A DNA stretch of 64,000 bases from positions 14,704,320 through 14,768,319 of the forward strand of contig OY741285.1 of NCBI GenBank assembly GCA_963514095.1. Reading direction: 5' to 3'. The position numbers and the translations under genes are program-made. The notes under the pieces were generated by a model. It did no database searches, was not told the DNA's origin, and was given only the letters and a program-made list of their open reading frames with translations. Shown one piece after another: positions 1 to 11,080 of this stretch (its first letter is position 1; the number at the start of each line of letters is the position of its first letter). Source of the DNA: Eutrigla gurnardus (lineage: Eukaryota > Chordata > Actinopteri > Perciformes > Triglidae).

Positions 1-344
1 ACCCACAACCAGCACAAACCAACAACCAGCCCCCACCCACAACCAGCACAAACCAACAACCAGCACCCACCCACAACCAGCCCCCACCCACAACCAGCAC
101 AAACCAACAACCAGCACCCACCCACAACCAGCCCCCACCCACAACCAGCACAAACCAACAACCAGCACCCACCCACAACCAGCCCCCACCCACAACCAGC
201 ACAAACCAACAACCAGCACCCACCCACAACCAGCCCCCACCCACAACCAGCACAAACCAACAACCAGCACCAACCCAAAACCAGCCCCCACCCACAACCA
301 GCCTCCACCCACAACCGGCACCGACCTACAACCAGCCTCAAACC
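1..344. repeat. Minisatellite, ~51-bp unit
   Basis: Tandem array built from two C/A-rich sub-motifs (cacaaccagc and acaaaccaac). The same block recurs about every 50-51 bp, with decay at the right end (from about 265). It has no G on the plus strand except in the CCAGC cores, so it is strongly strand-asymmetric. It runs off the left edge of the window, so its full length is unknown. Confidence 0.95.
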
Positions 345-2085
345 AAACACACCTCCCATGAAGCGTTCATGATGATCAGAAAAAGCAGCTTCCTCACCTT
401 TGGCAGCATCTTCACGCCTCTTCAAACTCCTCATGGCGTCGGTTAGATTCCCTTCAGTCCGGCGTTTCCTTCCCCTCATCGTCGTCTCTGTCAGAGTTCA
501 AACAACTCACGAAGCTTCTTTGGTTTAATGTCAGAAAAAACTGAAAAATAAAAAAAGAGCAGAAAGATGTCACAGGTGAGAAGCTGCAAGGACAGAATGT
601 TTGGTGTATCAACAAACATATAATCAATAATGACCTAAATGATACCCAGCAGTTCATACGAGGGCAAAGTACATTTGCTATGTCAGCAAAGTAAAACATT
701 TCAAAAGCAGCCTGATCTCCTAAAAGTGACATGCCCACACTGAAACTGCATTGGGAGTTACGTTGTGAGGACGTGGATTACGTTCTCTGTCACAAAGTGG
801 TTTCAAAGGAGTCCGTTGAAGTCCACGGAAAAAAAATCTCCCATGATGTGCTTTTTTTTACTAAACTTAACTACATAGTTTCATTTTTTCCCTATTCATA
901 TTTAAGTATCTTGTGGTATCGAACATTTTCAGTCGCCGCTCGTAGTTGTGGTGATTAGAAGTGTGTTTTTTATGAGAAGTTCCTCCACAGTCAGTGTATT
1001 ACACAGACAGGAGGACCGGCACATTCCAACTAACCCTTCAAAACACCAGCAAACTAACCGATCAAAGCAGCTAAAAATACTGTTTTTATCAAAGGAGTCT
1101 GGTGAGTTTAAACTGCCTCTCTTTCACTGAGATGAATTTACCTGCTGATGAAAAAGAACCTGATCATTTTCACACGTTCTGCTCGAGAGTTTGATTGCAG
1201 GTTACATTTCATTCACCGCTGTTTTATTACAAATCTCCAGATGTGTGATTATGAAGTTGCCAAGTCGGTGTTTGCTTTCCGTTTGGCACAGCTAATTGCC
1301 AATCAATGCGGCTTTAAAGTCACTGGAAGCTCTGATATGAATTATGTGTGTTGACTGGAAGTCGCCACTCTGTTGGAGGAGGAGGGTTTGAAAACATGCT
1401 CATGCATCTTGCCGTCACCACGGGGAATAAAGACCACTTGGTTTCGGTGGATTTACCAAACCGCTCATAAAATGAGAACCACGTTTTCATCCAACTGAAG
1501 GATTAACCAGCAGCTGAGATTAATTCATCCATTTCACCGTCAAGTTAATACAATGTTCTTTTTTGTTCCGAAATACAGCCACCAACGTTATTCTAGAGCC
1601 GATCAATGATCATTTTCAAGCAGAATAAGTGAAATAATCACAATAATCTGTGATTGCAGCTTCGCAAACAAGAAGACGTCACGTTTAGTTCTTTGAGGTT
1701 CTGATGTTTTTTTTTATGTTTTGAAGACTGAACAACTACGGATGGATTTATTGAATTAATTAATGTCGGATTAATCCATTATTAAAATGGATTAAGTGAT
1801 TTTCCATTCAGAAACAAAACAATGAAAGTAACTTTTCCAATACGAGATTTTTTTCTGCATCAGACATCGGAAAAATGGCAAAAATGTCTCGTTGATTTTA
1901 CTTAATTTTATTCTATGAATTGCTTCTTACTTTGAGGATTAACTTCGAGAGCATTGTCGAACTACTCTTAAAATAACCCTTTATATTGTTTTTTTATATT
2001 TATTTTCTTTATTTAAGTTGCAGTAGCAATAGGGATAAGATATTATAATTAATAAGTAAACGCGATAGTTTTTGTTATGTATATA
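345..2085. other. Intergenic or intronic sequence, no gene supported
   Basis: Only short open frames without recognisable domains occur here. One minus-strand stretch (about 402-470) has an ATG followed by Arg/Lys-rich codons and a GTGAGG donor-like site. It could be a small first exon of a gene running off the left edge, but nothing else supports that. Confidence 0.5.
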
Positions 2086-2113
2086 ATTTTTAATAAAGTT
2101 TAAATTAAAAAAA

Positions 2114-2225
2114 AAGTCTGTGAAGTGCACCTGTGTCCGACTTGACGTGATGGGAACTTCACGAGTTCCGGCGGAAACGCTCAAGTCTCGTGCACAAGTC
2201 GGACACAGGTGCACTTCACGGACTT
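2114..2225. repeat. Inverted (fold-back) repeat, possible MITE
   Basis: The left arm 2114-2144 (aagtctgtgaagtgcacctg...) is the near-perfect reverse complement of the right arm 2195-2225. A ~50-bp spacer separates them, and A/T runs flank both arms (poly-A side about 2106-2115, poly-A again 2226-2238), extending the pairing potential outwards. A partial third copy of the arm (acttcacggactttgcac) follows at about 2285-2300. This is the shape of a fold-back MITE remnant; no target duplication could be fixed. Confidence 0.75.
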
Positions 2226-2642
2226 TAAAAAAAAAAAAATTATTTAAACTTAATTAATAATTATATACATCGCGCCAGGGGAAACTTCACGGACTTTGCA
2301 CAAAGAATATGGTCTACCCAGTGGCGCTGGCTTTCTTCGTCGCTGACGAATTCGAGCCGAGGCCTTTGAACTCCCCTTGTTGATGGAGGCTGAGGAATTT
2401 TCTCACGTGGGAAATACCACGTGGTATCCAATTAAAATGGGGGGAAAAAAACAGAATTATTCATCATGAATTAACATTACCTCTGATCAGTTGGTACAAA
2501 CTGTTTTAAGTATTTTGTTACCCATGTTAAATACATGGTATAAAATTAAATGTGATTTAGCCATCACTTTATTTCCCTTCCTTTCCATCGTTCTGGAGGA
2601 AAGTAGCTTAATAGTTTAATGAAGTGCTTAAGTTTAGTTTAA

Positions 2643-2644
<2 letters not shown>

Positions 2645-2704
<60 letters not shown>
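2645..2704. repeat. (TA)n microsatellite
   Basis: Uninterrupted alternating TA of about 60 bp. Confidence 0.98.
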
Positions 2705-2707
<3 letters not shown>

Positions 2708-3188
2708 CTGGGAGAAAAATTAGTGAGACTGACCAGATACTCGTGTGCAGCATCTGTTACCATGGCAACGTACCTGCGACATGAACCACCGTCATACAAC
2801 TGAAAACTTTTAACCTGTTGAGTTGAAACTGAAGTCACCTCGCTAACCTCAAGTCCTGCGTCCTGGTCCAGGGCCCTAATTTATCAGTGTAGAAAAGATT
2901 CCAACTTTTGTTTTACAAATTAAATTTAGAATGTGGCAAGTAAGAAAAATAAATAAATTAAACATGGGCAAATCAGTCGTATGCACACAAGCGTTGATAA
3001 ATCCAATAAGTTAAACCACCATGCTTGTGCATATTTGGGGGTCATTTGCATTAAGAAATGCCCCCAATTGGTCATATATTGTGACAAAACATCCGTTTAA
3101 GAAACTAGGTGAAAATGCCCCCCCTCCCCAACCAGCTCTACCAAAAAACATGCTGTGAAAAACATGTCGAGAGGGCATAGTTTACATT

Positions 3189-3553
3189 TTACAATAATGC
3201 AAGATGAAACATGTTACATGTTCTAAATTGATAGCCATATGGATCTACTGCCATTAATGCATTCCTTTTTACCACTAAAAGTAAAGTCAGAAATACAATA
3301 ATAATTAGGAAGCCGGATGTAGCCTGAATAAGCCAGCTAGTGGGAAGTGCTTTCAATGGCTGGGTCCACAAAGGAATCTCCCCCATGCGCCAGACATGCC
3401 TTCCCTTGTCCAGCACCTGTCCGTCGACAGAAAGGTACAGTCTGAACAGGCCCTGATTGTACCACAGGAGAGATGTGCACGTTGCTGCTGGAGGCCAAGT
3501 GGAGTCTGAACTGAGGGAGTTGTTGGTGAATCTGCATTTTTTTCCCCCCCGAA
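3189..3553 (-). pseudogene. Possible coding remnant with one membrane segment
   Basis: One minus-strand frame stays open from about 3553 to a stop at 3189. It reads as a Cys/Trp-containing extracellular-like stretch, then a hydrophobic run (GFLIIIVFLTLLLVV) followed by KR. That resembles the end of a single-pass membrane protein. There is no upstream ATG, and the acceptor-like site before it (tgcag near 3550) has a purine-rich rather than pyrimidine-rich tract. About 30 bp near 3437-3466 recur upstream of gene copy D (27562-27592), so this piece belongs to the duplicated neighbourhood. I do not recognise the protein; it may be chance or a relic exon. Confidence 0.25.
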
Positions 3554-3793
3554 ATCACCGGTACCAATGACAGACTTGAAGAATAACTCAGAAATATACA
3601 ATCGTCTCACTGATGGTTTTGTTTAGCAAGCGTAGGTAATGCAGAGTCAGTGTTAAACTGAGACCGTTTCATTACCAGTTAAAAAGTTCCTCACGGTACT
3701 TTAAGTCTTATGGTCTAGAGCATTTTACCACCACATGCAGATGTCTTCTGCATTTAAAGTCATATCTTAGGACAGAGACAATTTTGATAAGTT

Positions 3794-4164
3794 TTTATTA
3801 AATGTGAACAGTTCCACAAGGCTGAAGCTCTGTCAAGTCACCTGCAACAAAGAAAAAAGGTACATTTTTCATGGTGCACAGCAAGACAGCCAAGATTCCA
3901 TTTCCCCAATATACCTTAGACCTTGATGCCTCCTTTGGATCCAGTCACTGGTGCAGTCTTGCCTGGGGAATTGACAGCCTTGGAGACAGAGACTAGTGGT
4001 TCAGGGTACTCTGGGGAGTAGTTGCTGTGGGAAAGGAATTCTCTGAATCGCCGGTAGTCATCTTTTGACTGGATGATGTAGAATGAGGGCGGCAGAGGGG
4101 ACGTCTTACTCGCGCTCTGCTGTGTCTCGCCATCAGACCCCAAGAAGCTGAAGTCTGGGAACGC
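3794..4164 (-). pseudogene. Copy A: 5'-truncated member of the secreted PAY-repeat gene family
   Basis: Only the 3' end of the gene seen intact at copies B, C and D survives. The last coding exon runs from the break at about 4164 to the stop TAA (3916-3918). It encodes about 82 residues ending in GSKGGIKV and includes the family block FYIIQSKDDYRRFREFL. The downstream 3' UTR exon (acceptor at 3842-3843) and a polyadenylation signal (minus-strand AATAAA at 3794-3799) are retained. Homology to copy B stops abruptly at 4164/4165, where spacer sequence begins (acttccccatag..., also at 12940 and 16826). The signal peptide, exons 1-3 and promoter are missing, so the copy is presumably dead. It carries the same LGSDG variant as copy B. 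Confidence 0.8.
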
Positions 4165-5330
4165 CTGTAACTTCCCCATAGGTGGTGGAAGAGAAGAGGT
4201 GAAAAACAGGCAAGCATTAACACCCTTTATGTTGGACACAAAAGCACCCACTGAAACTAATACATAATTTAAATACTCTGGATGATCTGTGCTGAATAAC
4301 AGAAATATAAGAATAATGGTGGTCCAACTTGTGTTTGTGGTGCTTAATGTCCTCTGTGACAACTCAGTGGAGACAGCACCTCCCCATGATAACAGGCTCT
4401 GGGACCAAACCATGAAGAATGAAGCACTGCATCCCCAAACCCAACACTATTGAGCAGAGGTCTTCAACGTTTTCAGGCCAAGGACCCCCAAGGCTGATAG
4501 TGACATGGAGGAACCCCTATATATATATAAATCAAATTGTGTTGCTTATTAAACAGGGCCAATATATAATGCAGCCTATAGTTTCATGTATAACTACTTT
4601 TTAATGTTTACAATGCCAAGCCATTAAAACGGACACATTAAATTATAGATTGGCGGTTTCACAATCTTACACAAACAGGAAAAATTATAGTTGCTTGCAA
4701 TAGGTTGTATTCATTTTATGGTGTACTTGAGTTTAACTTTTTTTTTTTTAAGAAAAATAGTTTGGGATTAAATCATTTTGGGGAGCCCCTGCAGTAACTA
4801 TGTGGACACCATGGGCGTTGCAAGACACTTTACTGGGGCACGTGCAACAGTATTGATCTGCCATGCCCCAGAAAAATCTCCCGGTCGAGTTTTAACGAGC
4901 TACTATATTTGGCAATGGATTAATTTATATCGATAACTGTAGAAGAATCGATTCTCTTTTCAGCCACAATCTCAAACCAACGCAGTTTAACGCAAAATAC
5001 AAGCTGAGGCGCACAGCTTGTAGTCCGGGTCGCACATTACGTCCGTGCACCGCTCTGATTTTAATAGGGGGCCTGTGCCCCAGTAGAGCTTTAGGTCTAG
5101 CAACGCCCCTGGTGGACCCCGTTGAACATCACTTCCAGTTCATTGTGAAACAGTCACTGCAGGGAAGTTGATTTTACGATTCAAAACCCAGACTTGGTAC
5201 ATGGATAAAGAAGCAGAATACCACCCTGTAATTGAAATTTTGCTCTGCCATAACAGTGTGTACCCCGATGTAAAGCAGATTAAGTGTTCCAAAAGCCAGA
5301 GATGAAGGTGGCAGCTTCTGAAGTGCTGAA
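4165..5330. repeat. Shared spacer block, first copy (with hAT-like repeat)
   Basis: This spacer recurs, with indels, at 12940-15175, 23912-24710 and 25600-26110, always between gene copies. It includes a segment starting cagaggtcttcaacg (4446) whose other end (about gttgaacatc, 5127) is a rough inverted match. That is the look of an old non-autonomous hAT (Charlie-like) element. A younger MITE (4810-5111) sits inside it. The right end (about 5130-5330) is the 3' flank of gene copy B. Confidence 0.7.
4810..5111. mobile_element. Non-autonomous hAT-like MITE
   Basis: The left end CATGGGCGTTGCAAGAC and the right end, read in reverse CAGGGGCGTTGCTAGAC, form imperfect terminal inverted repeats. 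Internal sub-terminal sequence also pairs (actggggcacgtgcc with ggcctgtgccccagt). The flanks gtggacac (4802-4809) and gtggaccc (5112-5119) are an 8-bp target duplication with one mismatch, as expected for hAT. Related copies lie at 13546-15006 and 24139-24478. The fourth spacer (near 25905) has no insertion here. Confidence 0.8.
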
Positions 5331-5547
5331 TAAAAGTCTGGTCTAGAGCATTTTAGCACCACATGCAGATGTCTTCTGTATTTAAAGTCATATTTTAGAA
5401 CAGACTATTTTAATAAGAGTTTATTAAGTGTAAACAGTTCCACAAGGCTGAAGCTCCGTCAAGTCACCTGCAACACAAAAGAAAAAGGTCAGTTAGTCAT
5501 GGTGAACAGCAACACAACAGCCAAGATTGCATTTCCCACAATATACC

Positions 5548-6620
5548 TTAGACCTTGATCCCTCCTTTGGATCCAGTCACTGGTGCAGTCTTGCCTGGGG
5601 AATTGACAGCCTTGGAGACGGAGACTGGTGGTTCAGGGTACTCTGGGGAGTAGTTGCTGTGGGAAAGGAATTCTCGGAATCGCCGGTAGTCATCTTTTGA
5701 CTGGATGATGTAGAATGAGGGCGGCAGAGGGGACGTCTTACTCGAGCTCTGCTGTGTCTTGCCATCAGACCCCAAGAAGCTGAAGTCTGGGAACGCAGGA
5801 CCAGGAAACGAGGAGTACTCTCCCACTGCAGGCATGCTGGCCCACGGCAGGCCAGGTGGAGAACCAGCACCATAACCGATATTGGAGGATTCAGGAGTAG
5901 CATAAACACCAAATGTTGGGTTGTAGAATGAAGGATCAGCACCTCCTCCAGGGGCTGCTGGGTTCTGACCTGAAACACAAGAGTCAACAAGAATGTGTCA
6001 GGAAGGTTTGTGTAAAGTATAAAAGACATACCAATAGAAGTCTGGAATGAAAAGACATTGCAAGAAGTTGTTTGTGTTTCAAGTAGACCACTTTAGTTTT
6101 TTTTTTTTTTTTTGGCTGTATACAGGAGAGCTGAAACAGAAGTCTGGGAGACTTACCACCTTTTGTTGCAGAGTAAATGTTGGTATTAGGAGAGTTGTAA
6201 CCATAGTTGAAGGTTGTAGCAGTGTTACCTGCAGCAGGATATGCTGGAGAAGCCCCATAGTATGCTGGAGAGGCCCGATAGGCTGGGGCTGCTGCCATAC
6301 CACCTGAGCCCATGTTGAAGTTTCCACTGGTGCCACCAACAGAGCTAGGAGCCTTCTTCCCAGTGCCGGTAACTGGATGGACAGATTTAAGTTGAAAATT
6401 AACTTGTGCATCCAATACATAGTCTGTGACAAAGAAGGGGAAACTCACATCCTTTAGCAGGGAAACAAGCACCACTGCTAAACAGCAGCAGACAGATCCA
6501 AGAAACCCTGGAAGACAGACATGAAGTCATTTCCAACAAAAAGTTAAATCAAACTCAAAAAACCATTTACAATACTGCATGGACCCACTCAACTCACCTC
6601 AAAGACATCCCAGACACCAT
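5548..6620 (-). CDS. Copy B: secreted PAY-repeat protein, 239 aa (unrecognised family)
   Basis: Four coding exons, read on the minus strand: 6598-6620, 6449-6507, 6157-6372 and 5548-5969. All have GT donors and AG acceptors, and the phases fit, giving 720 nt. A fifth, non-coding exon follows a GTATAT donor placed one base after the stop TAA. The protein starts MVSGMSLR, then a hydrophobic signal segment (WICLLLFSSGA) and CFPAKG. Next come a Gly/Ser/Ala part, three PAY units at residues ~57-72, and a Tyr/Asn/Pro-rich body. It ends in FYIIQSKDDYRRFREFL and GSKGGIKV. The only mature Cys is at ~22. Compared with C and D it lacks one His codon in exon 3 and has LGSDG instead of WRSPG in exon 4 (two codons longer). 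Function unknown; secretion is inferred. I chose the exon-1 ATG because it lies ~76 bp from a TATA box and is the only start that keeps exons 2-4 in frame after splicing. The promoter region is cut from its ancestral upstream flank by a 6-kb transposon nest. Confidence 0.75.
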
Positions 6621-6695
6621 GTTGGACTTGAAACAGCAGCAGCCTGTGGAGGTTGTAGCCAGAAGCTCTGTGCTGTGAGGAGTGGCTCCTCTGGA

Positions 6696-6760
6696 TTTAT
6701 AGTGATGCTCCACATGAGCTCTGCACTAATTAAAGTCATTGATGACACCTGGAACCCAAT
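6696..6760 (-). promoter_or_regulatory. Copy B core promoter: TATA and inverted CCAAT
   Basis: Minus-strand TATAAA at 6696-6701, 76 bp before the ATG, and an inverted CCAAT box (plus-strand ccaat at 6756-6760). The same two boxes with the same spacing precede copies C and D. The nested hAT insertion begins 21 bp further upstream (6782). Confidence 0.7.
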
Positions 6761-7182
6761 CAGGCCCTGCAGCCTGAGGGCCAGCGGCAGCGCCAGGGTG
6801 GGGCTTGGTTGGGCTATAGCCCCATCGAGAATTGTGTTAGCCCTACCATTAGCCCTACCATAAAACCACCAAGAAAAAAACAACAACAAAATAACCAAGA
6901 AAAGTGAGGAGTCCAACAGCACCACCATGTCGTAACGGCATTCAGGCAGCTGCGATGACAACGGCATTCAGGCAGCTGCGATGACAACTGTCACTGATCT
7001 GGGTTCATTAACAGACTGTACTGTCCGTACGTCAACGTCACTCATGTGAGCCGCTTTTAGTGTATGCTCGACACAGAGACAGTAGGATACTAGTTTGTAA
7101 GCTACCTGGCTCTAGCAGTTAGCGTTAGCGGCGTATAGTCACTCACATTAAGTTAACGTTACTAAGCTGGTCAAAATTGATC

Positions 7183-7311
7183 ATGGATAAATTTGTTTTT
7201 AAATGTCGTCGGACGGAACAACAGATGGCGGTTGCGGGCGTGTTGGATAAAACTACGGACGCACCGTTGACACCTGCAGGGGAAGATGACCACTCGGGTC
7301 CCGGCTGTTAA
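7183..7311 (+). pseudogene. 42-codon transposase-like N-terminal scrap in hAT-1
   Basis: Short ATG-to-TAA frame starting MDKFVFKCRR, with a basic start. Some hAT-family transposases begin in a similar way (a short MD.F.. basic start ahead of a zinc finger); this is inference from position inside a hAT element. It stops after 42 codons, with no catalytic core. It could also be chance. Confidence 0.3.
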
Positions 7312-9867
7312 AGTAACTATTCACGTTTCGCTGTCTCTGTCTCTCTCTCTCACTGTGTGTGCGTGTTTATAGCTGTGGGAGGGTGTTGTCAGCGGCGCCG
7401 CCAGGATTCAATTTCAATGTACGCACAAAAACGGCAAATACACACTCAAAGAAATCAACAAGGGCATGTGCTCGATTGGCAAACTAATAATATGCTTACA
7501 TTACATTAATAAATTATGATTATGTCCATTAAATACTTCATTCTTGTTTGTTGTACATGACTCAAAGAAAATTCTGATGGGTTAAATTCATTCATGGCAA
7601 TCGAATGAGAATGCGGTCCATCAAACCAGCAACTCTGATTTCATCAGCTATTGCGCATGCTCCAGGGCACGCCCACCACATGCGGAAAAGTCCGTGGAGA
7701 CGTTAGAGCGGGCACGGAGGGAATCTTCTGGAAAACTTGATAGTGAGGTAAGTAATTCATATATTTCTTGATAAATGTATTCAGGTTAGCAGTGTGTGTG
7801 ATAAATAGTAGTCTGTGAGAAGTATTTGAATTGTTTTAGTGAATTGTATTTTGTTGCTGTCAACTTAGGTGTGTTTCTTGGTTATCTGCGCGGTTTGAAA
7901 AATTATTTACGAGTTCGCTGACTTTAAGGAGCACGATATAACAGAAAACCATGTGTAGAGCCAGAATGTTTTCACGTGTAATTTACTAGCGGTTTTGGTA
8001 AGTTTTATTTGGTTTCTGTAGAGTTTGAATCAGGTGTGTTTCATGAGTATCTGCGTAGTTATCACTGTTTCTCGACGCAAGTTTGCTGGCGCGCGACGTA
8101 GGTGGGAAAGTCACGTAGAGCCTAATGTTTTCACATATAACTACGTGAAATATAGGTTTCGTACTATTTAACCGGAACTGGTCATTGTTGGAAAAGTGGA
8201 GAGACTAACCGAGACGGTTTTGGTGAGTTTGAAGTGTTTTAAGATGCTCGGTAAAATTTCTGTTTTTGTCAGTGGAGTTTGGTGTCTTTGATGAGTGCAA
8301 TATAGTGGGGGACAACAGCATGTAGAGACAGACTATTTTCACATTTAACTGAATGTGAAATAATACCAAGAAGCAAGATAAAATCTATCACAGTCATTGC
8401 ATGTGCATGGTCTTTTTCTGTAATATCCCCATTTCATTTTTGAATTCAGAATTATTTATATGGAATATTGTTCATATCATTGTTTTTCTGCTTTCTGGTG
8501 CTTTGCATTAATGCTGACTAACAGTCTTCACATTTTAGTGTATAAAGATAAAATACATATTAATAATATGAATAACTTGAAAATATATATATATATTTTT
8601 TACCAGTAATACATCACAAAATAAAGCCACATCCCCATGCGCTGAGATTTCCGTGCACCTCCTCAACAATACGGTAAGTTCATATTTTTGTCCTATTATT
8701 GTTTATCTGTTATCTAGTTGGCATTATGCACAAGTTTAATGCCCCAATACTGGCTTGTGTTTGGTATATTATCGTTTGCTAATGCATATTTCTCTTTCTT
8801 TCAGTGATGTGTATGTGGCAGTGCAAACATTGTATCACCAGAGAGCATAGTAGGTACAAATTACTTCAGCATTATACATTACATCATCATTATTGAATAG
8901 GTCAACATGTGTATTAAAGGAACTGTGAGTTGTGTCATATCCAACAACCTTGGAGTCCATGGGCTGGTAGGTTTTATGGAAAGTTTTTCTGTTGAATACA
9001 TCTGTAGATTCTGTACAGCTAAGAAATCAGAAATTAAGTCGGTGACTGCTTTTTTTTTTTTGAGTGTAGAACACAGGAACTTCACGAAGCCCATTTGAAG
9101 TCTGCACTAGACACAGCAAGTGTGTGCTGAATTGCACTATTCACTTTTCCAGTATCAATTTCCTGGAGGCCAAGTCATCGTCAAGAATGCCGCAAGAATG
9201 TGTTGTATAGTGATGACCAGTTGTTTCTCTCTTCACTATTGATATAATACAGTGCTCAAACAGCTCATTTATTCCTAGTACGTCATTTCTCTGTTGCATA
9301 TTGTGCTCTGACAGTGCAAGTCATAAGTGCATTGTTCATGTTTTTCAGATCCATATCGACTATACTACATTCTTTGCTGAGCTAGACTGATGCACTCCAC
9401 GCATGATGGAGATCTTTCAATGCAAAGGTGGGGTGGCTGGAAGAAAAATGAGGCACATCATGATGGCCGTCTCCAATGTTTGTAATAAAATGGTTAGACC
9501 TGTGCTTATAAAGTAGTTTTTATGCCCCTATCATGACCTTTGCATGAGCAGAAATATCTACACAAATGGTAGACAAAGTCCTAAGTTGTTTTTACCTTAT
9601 CAAAACACAATCATGTTGTTAAACCAATTACATCGTCGGTCTGAGATTATTAAGCAATTGATCAAATCATATGGTGAACTTCTTGATCAGAATGAAAAAA
9701 AGTGTGTGTGACTGCCTCATTTTGTGTCTGATTTGGTTGAGATCTTGTATAGATGAGTACTTGCCTTTTGGTCTCCTGAGACCTAAGTATTGTCTACCAA
9801 GTTCTTTTTTCAAACTGCTACCTAAAAAGTTAAATATTCTCATGATAAATTTCCTTTTCCACCCCAG

Positions 9868-10468
9868 GATGACACAATACATACAAGATGAGCATGCATC
9901 CTCAAGTCCTTGTGCATCTACCTCAACGGAGACCATGAGAAACTTGTGAAGGGTTACATGGTGAGTTATTCACTCGGTGTGAAAAAGATGTAGGCTTACA
10001 GCACATATTTCATACATTTGCTTGCGTGATATGTAATTAATTCAATTCATTTCACTTTTTACAATTTGTAATTGGTCTATCTGTATTATTCTGGTACATT
10101 TCCAATTGTACCGATTAATATGTGCTTTTATTCATGAAATTTGAAATGTTTTCATAATGTTATGATCAGAAATTAGCAAATTATTTACCTTTTTTTGCTT
10201 CCAGTCTCCTGCCACCCATATCTAGACTCAAACAAATGTATATATTGTCATATTTTACTTCACAGAACACTGAGGCCAACACTGAAGCCATGGAGCAAAC
10301 TGATTGGGAGTGTATGTCATACAGCAGGAGGATGCACAGCCTGGAGATGACCCAGAGGACATTGGTGCCCTGATTGAAGGTGTGGAGGTTCTCACTGATT
10401 TGGGGAGCATCGCGATTGCTCGTGCTCTGTTATTTGGACTGACATACGTTTTGAACCTAAGCTACCCA
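9868..10468 (+). pseudogene. Broken C-terminus of a multicopy teleost SAM/SAMD3-like protein
   Basis: Two exon-like pieces. The first (about 9868-9959) follows an AG acceptor, contains a frame reading CIYLNGDHEKLVKGYM, and ends at a GTGAGT donor. The second (10266-10468) follows a CAG acceptor. After a frame change it reads VYVIQQEDAQPGDDPEDIG, then EGVEVL and LFGLTYVLNLSYP. From memory, this order (HEKLVK..YM, then QQE..PGDDPEDIG, then NLSYP) is typical of the C-terminal part of a large, poorly named teleost protein family often annotated as SAM-domain or SAMD3-like. At least one frameshift is present. The exon is cut right after NLSYP by an LTR-like insertion at 10469. Confidence 0.65.
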
Positions 10469-11080
10469 TGTAGCGGCCCCTCGGATTTATTGATTAAGAC
10501 GCAGAGAGTTTCAAACGGGTGTCTTTTATTTCGTTCTTCTGCGTGCACCACGCACTATATGCACCCTGAAAACTACAGAATAAACAGAAGAAATACAAAA
10601 TGCTTCTTTGTAGTTTCACAAATAATTCACATAAAACATGTTCACATATTAATCATATTCTCTTTTCCTTGAACAAAGTATCTTGTGATAACAACACACT
10701 TTACATATTTTCATACCTCATTCCGCTCTCCAAGGGCGCTAATTACTGAGTTTCAGCCATCAGCTAGCATGCTCTCTAGCTCGCCGAACACCTCACAGTT
10801 TGGAGCTCTTAGAAATAACAGGTACGAACAATACAAATATGATATGGTAAATCACAATGTAAACTCTTTTCTTACAGGGTTCAAACAGATGAAAAGGATG
10901 AATAACTAATGAGTTTATAAGTGTTACCGTTCCTCCGACGATGCGTAAGCACATTGTGAAAACAGAGTAACAGGAAGTTTAGCGTCACAAAAAACATCAG
11001 AAGAAGAAAACGATGCTCTTCAAAATAAAAGCAGAGCAGACCACTAGGTGACACTATAGGACTACAATGACCTGTTAACA
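10469..11080 (-). mobile_element. Probable solo LTR (fourth layer)
   Basis: Read on the minus strand, the piece starts TGTTAACAGG and ends GGGGCCGCTACA, so it has TG...CA ends. An AATAAA lies shortly before the 3' end (CAATAAATCCGAGG), as in LTR R/U5 regions. It interrupts the SAM-like coding exon exactly after the NLSYP codons. I found no clear 4-6 bp target duplication, so the exact ends are tentative. Confidence 0.5.

Noticed and set aside
402..470. Short minus-strand exon-like piece with Arg/Lys-rich codons and a GTGAGG donor
   Set aside because: Under 25 codons, no recognisable protein and no second exon in the window; could be chance.
9045..9070. Second copy of the third-layer right terminus (ttttttgagtgta)
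   Set aside because: Only the last ~13 bases match, after a poly-T run, with no partner end or duplication.
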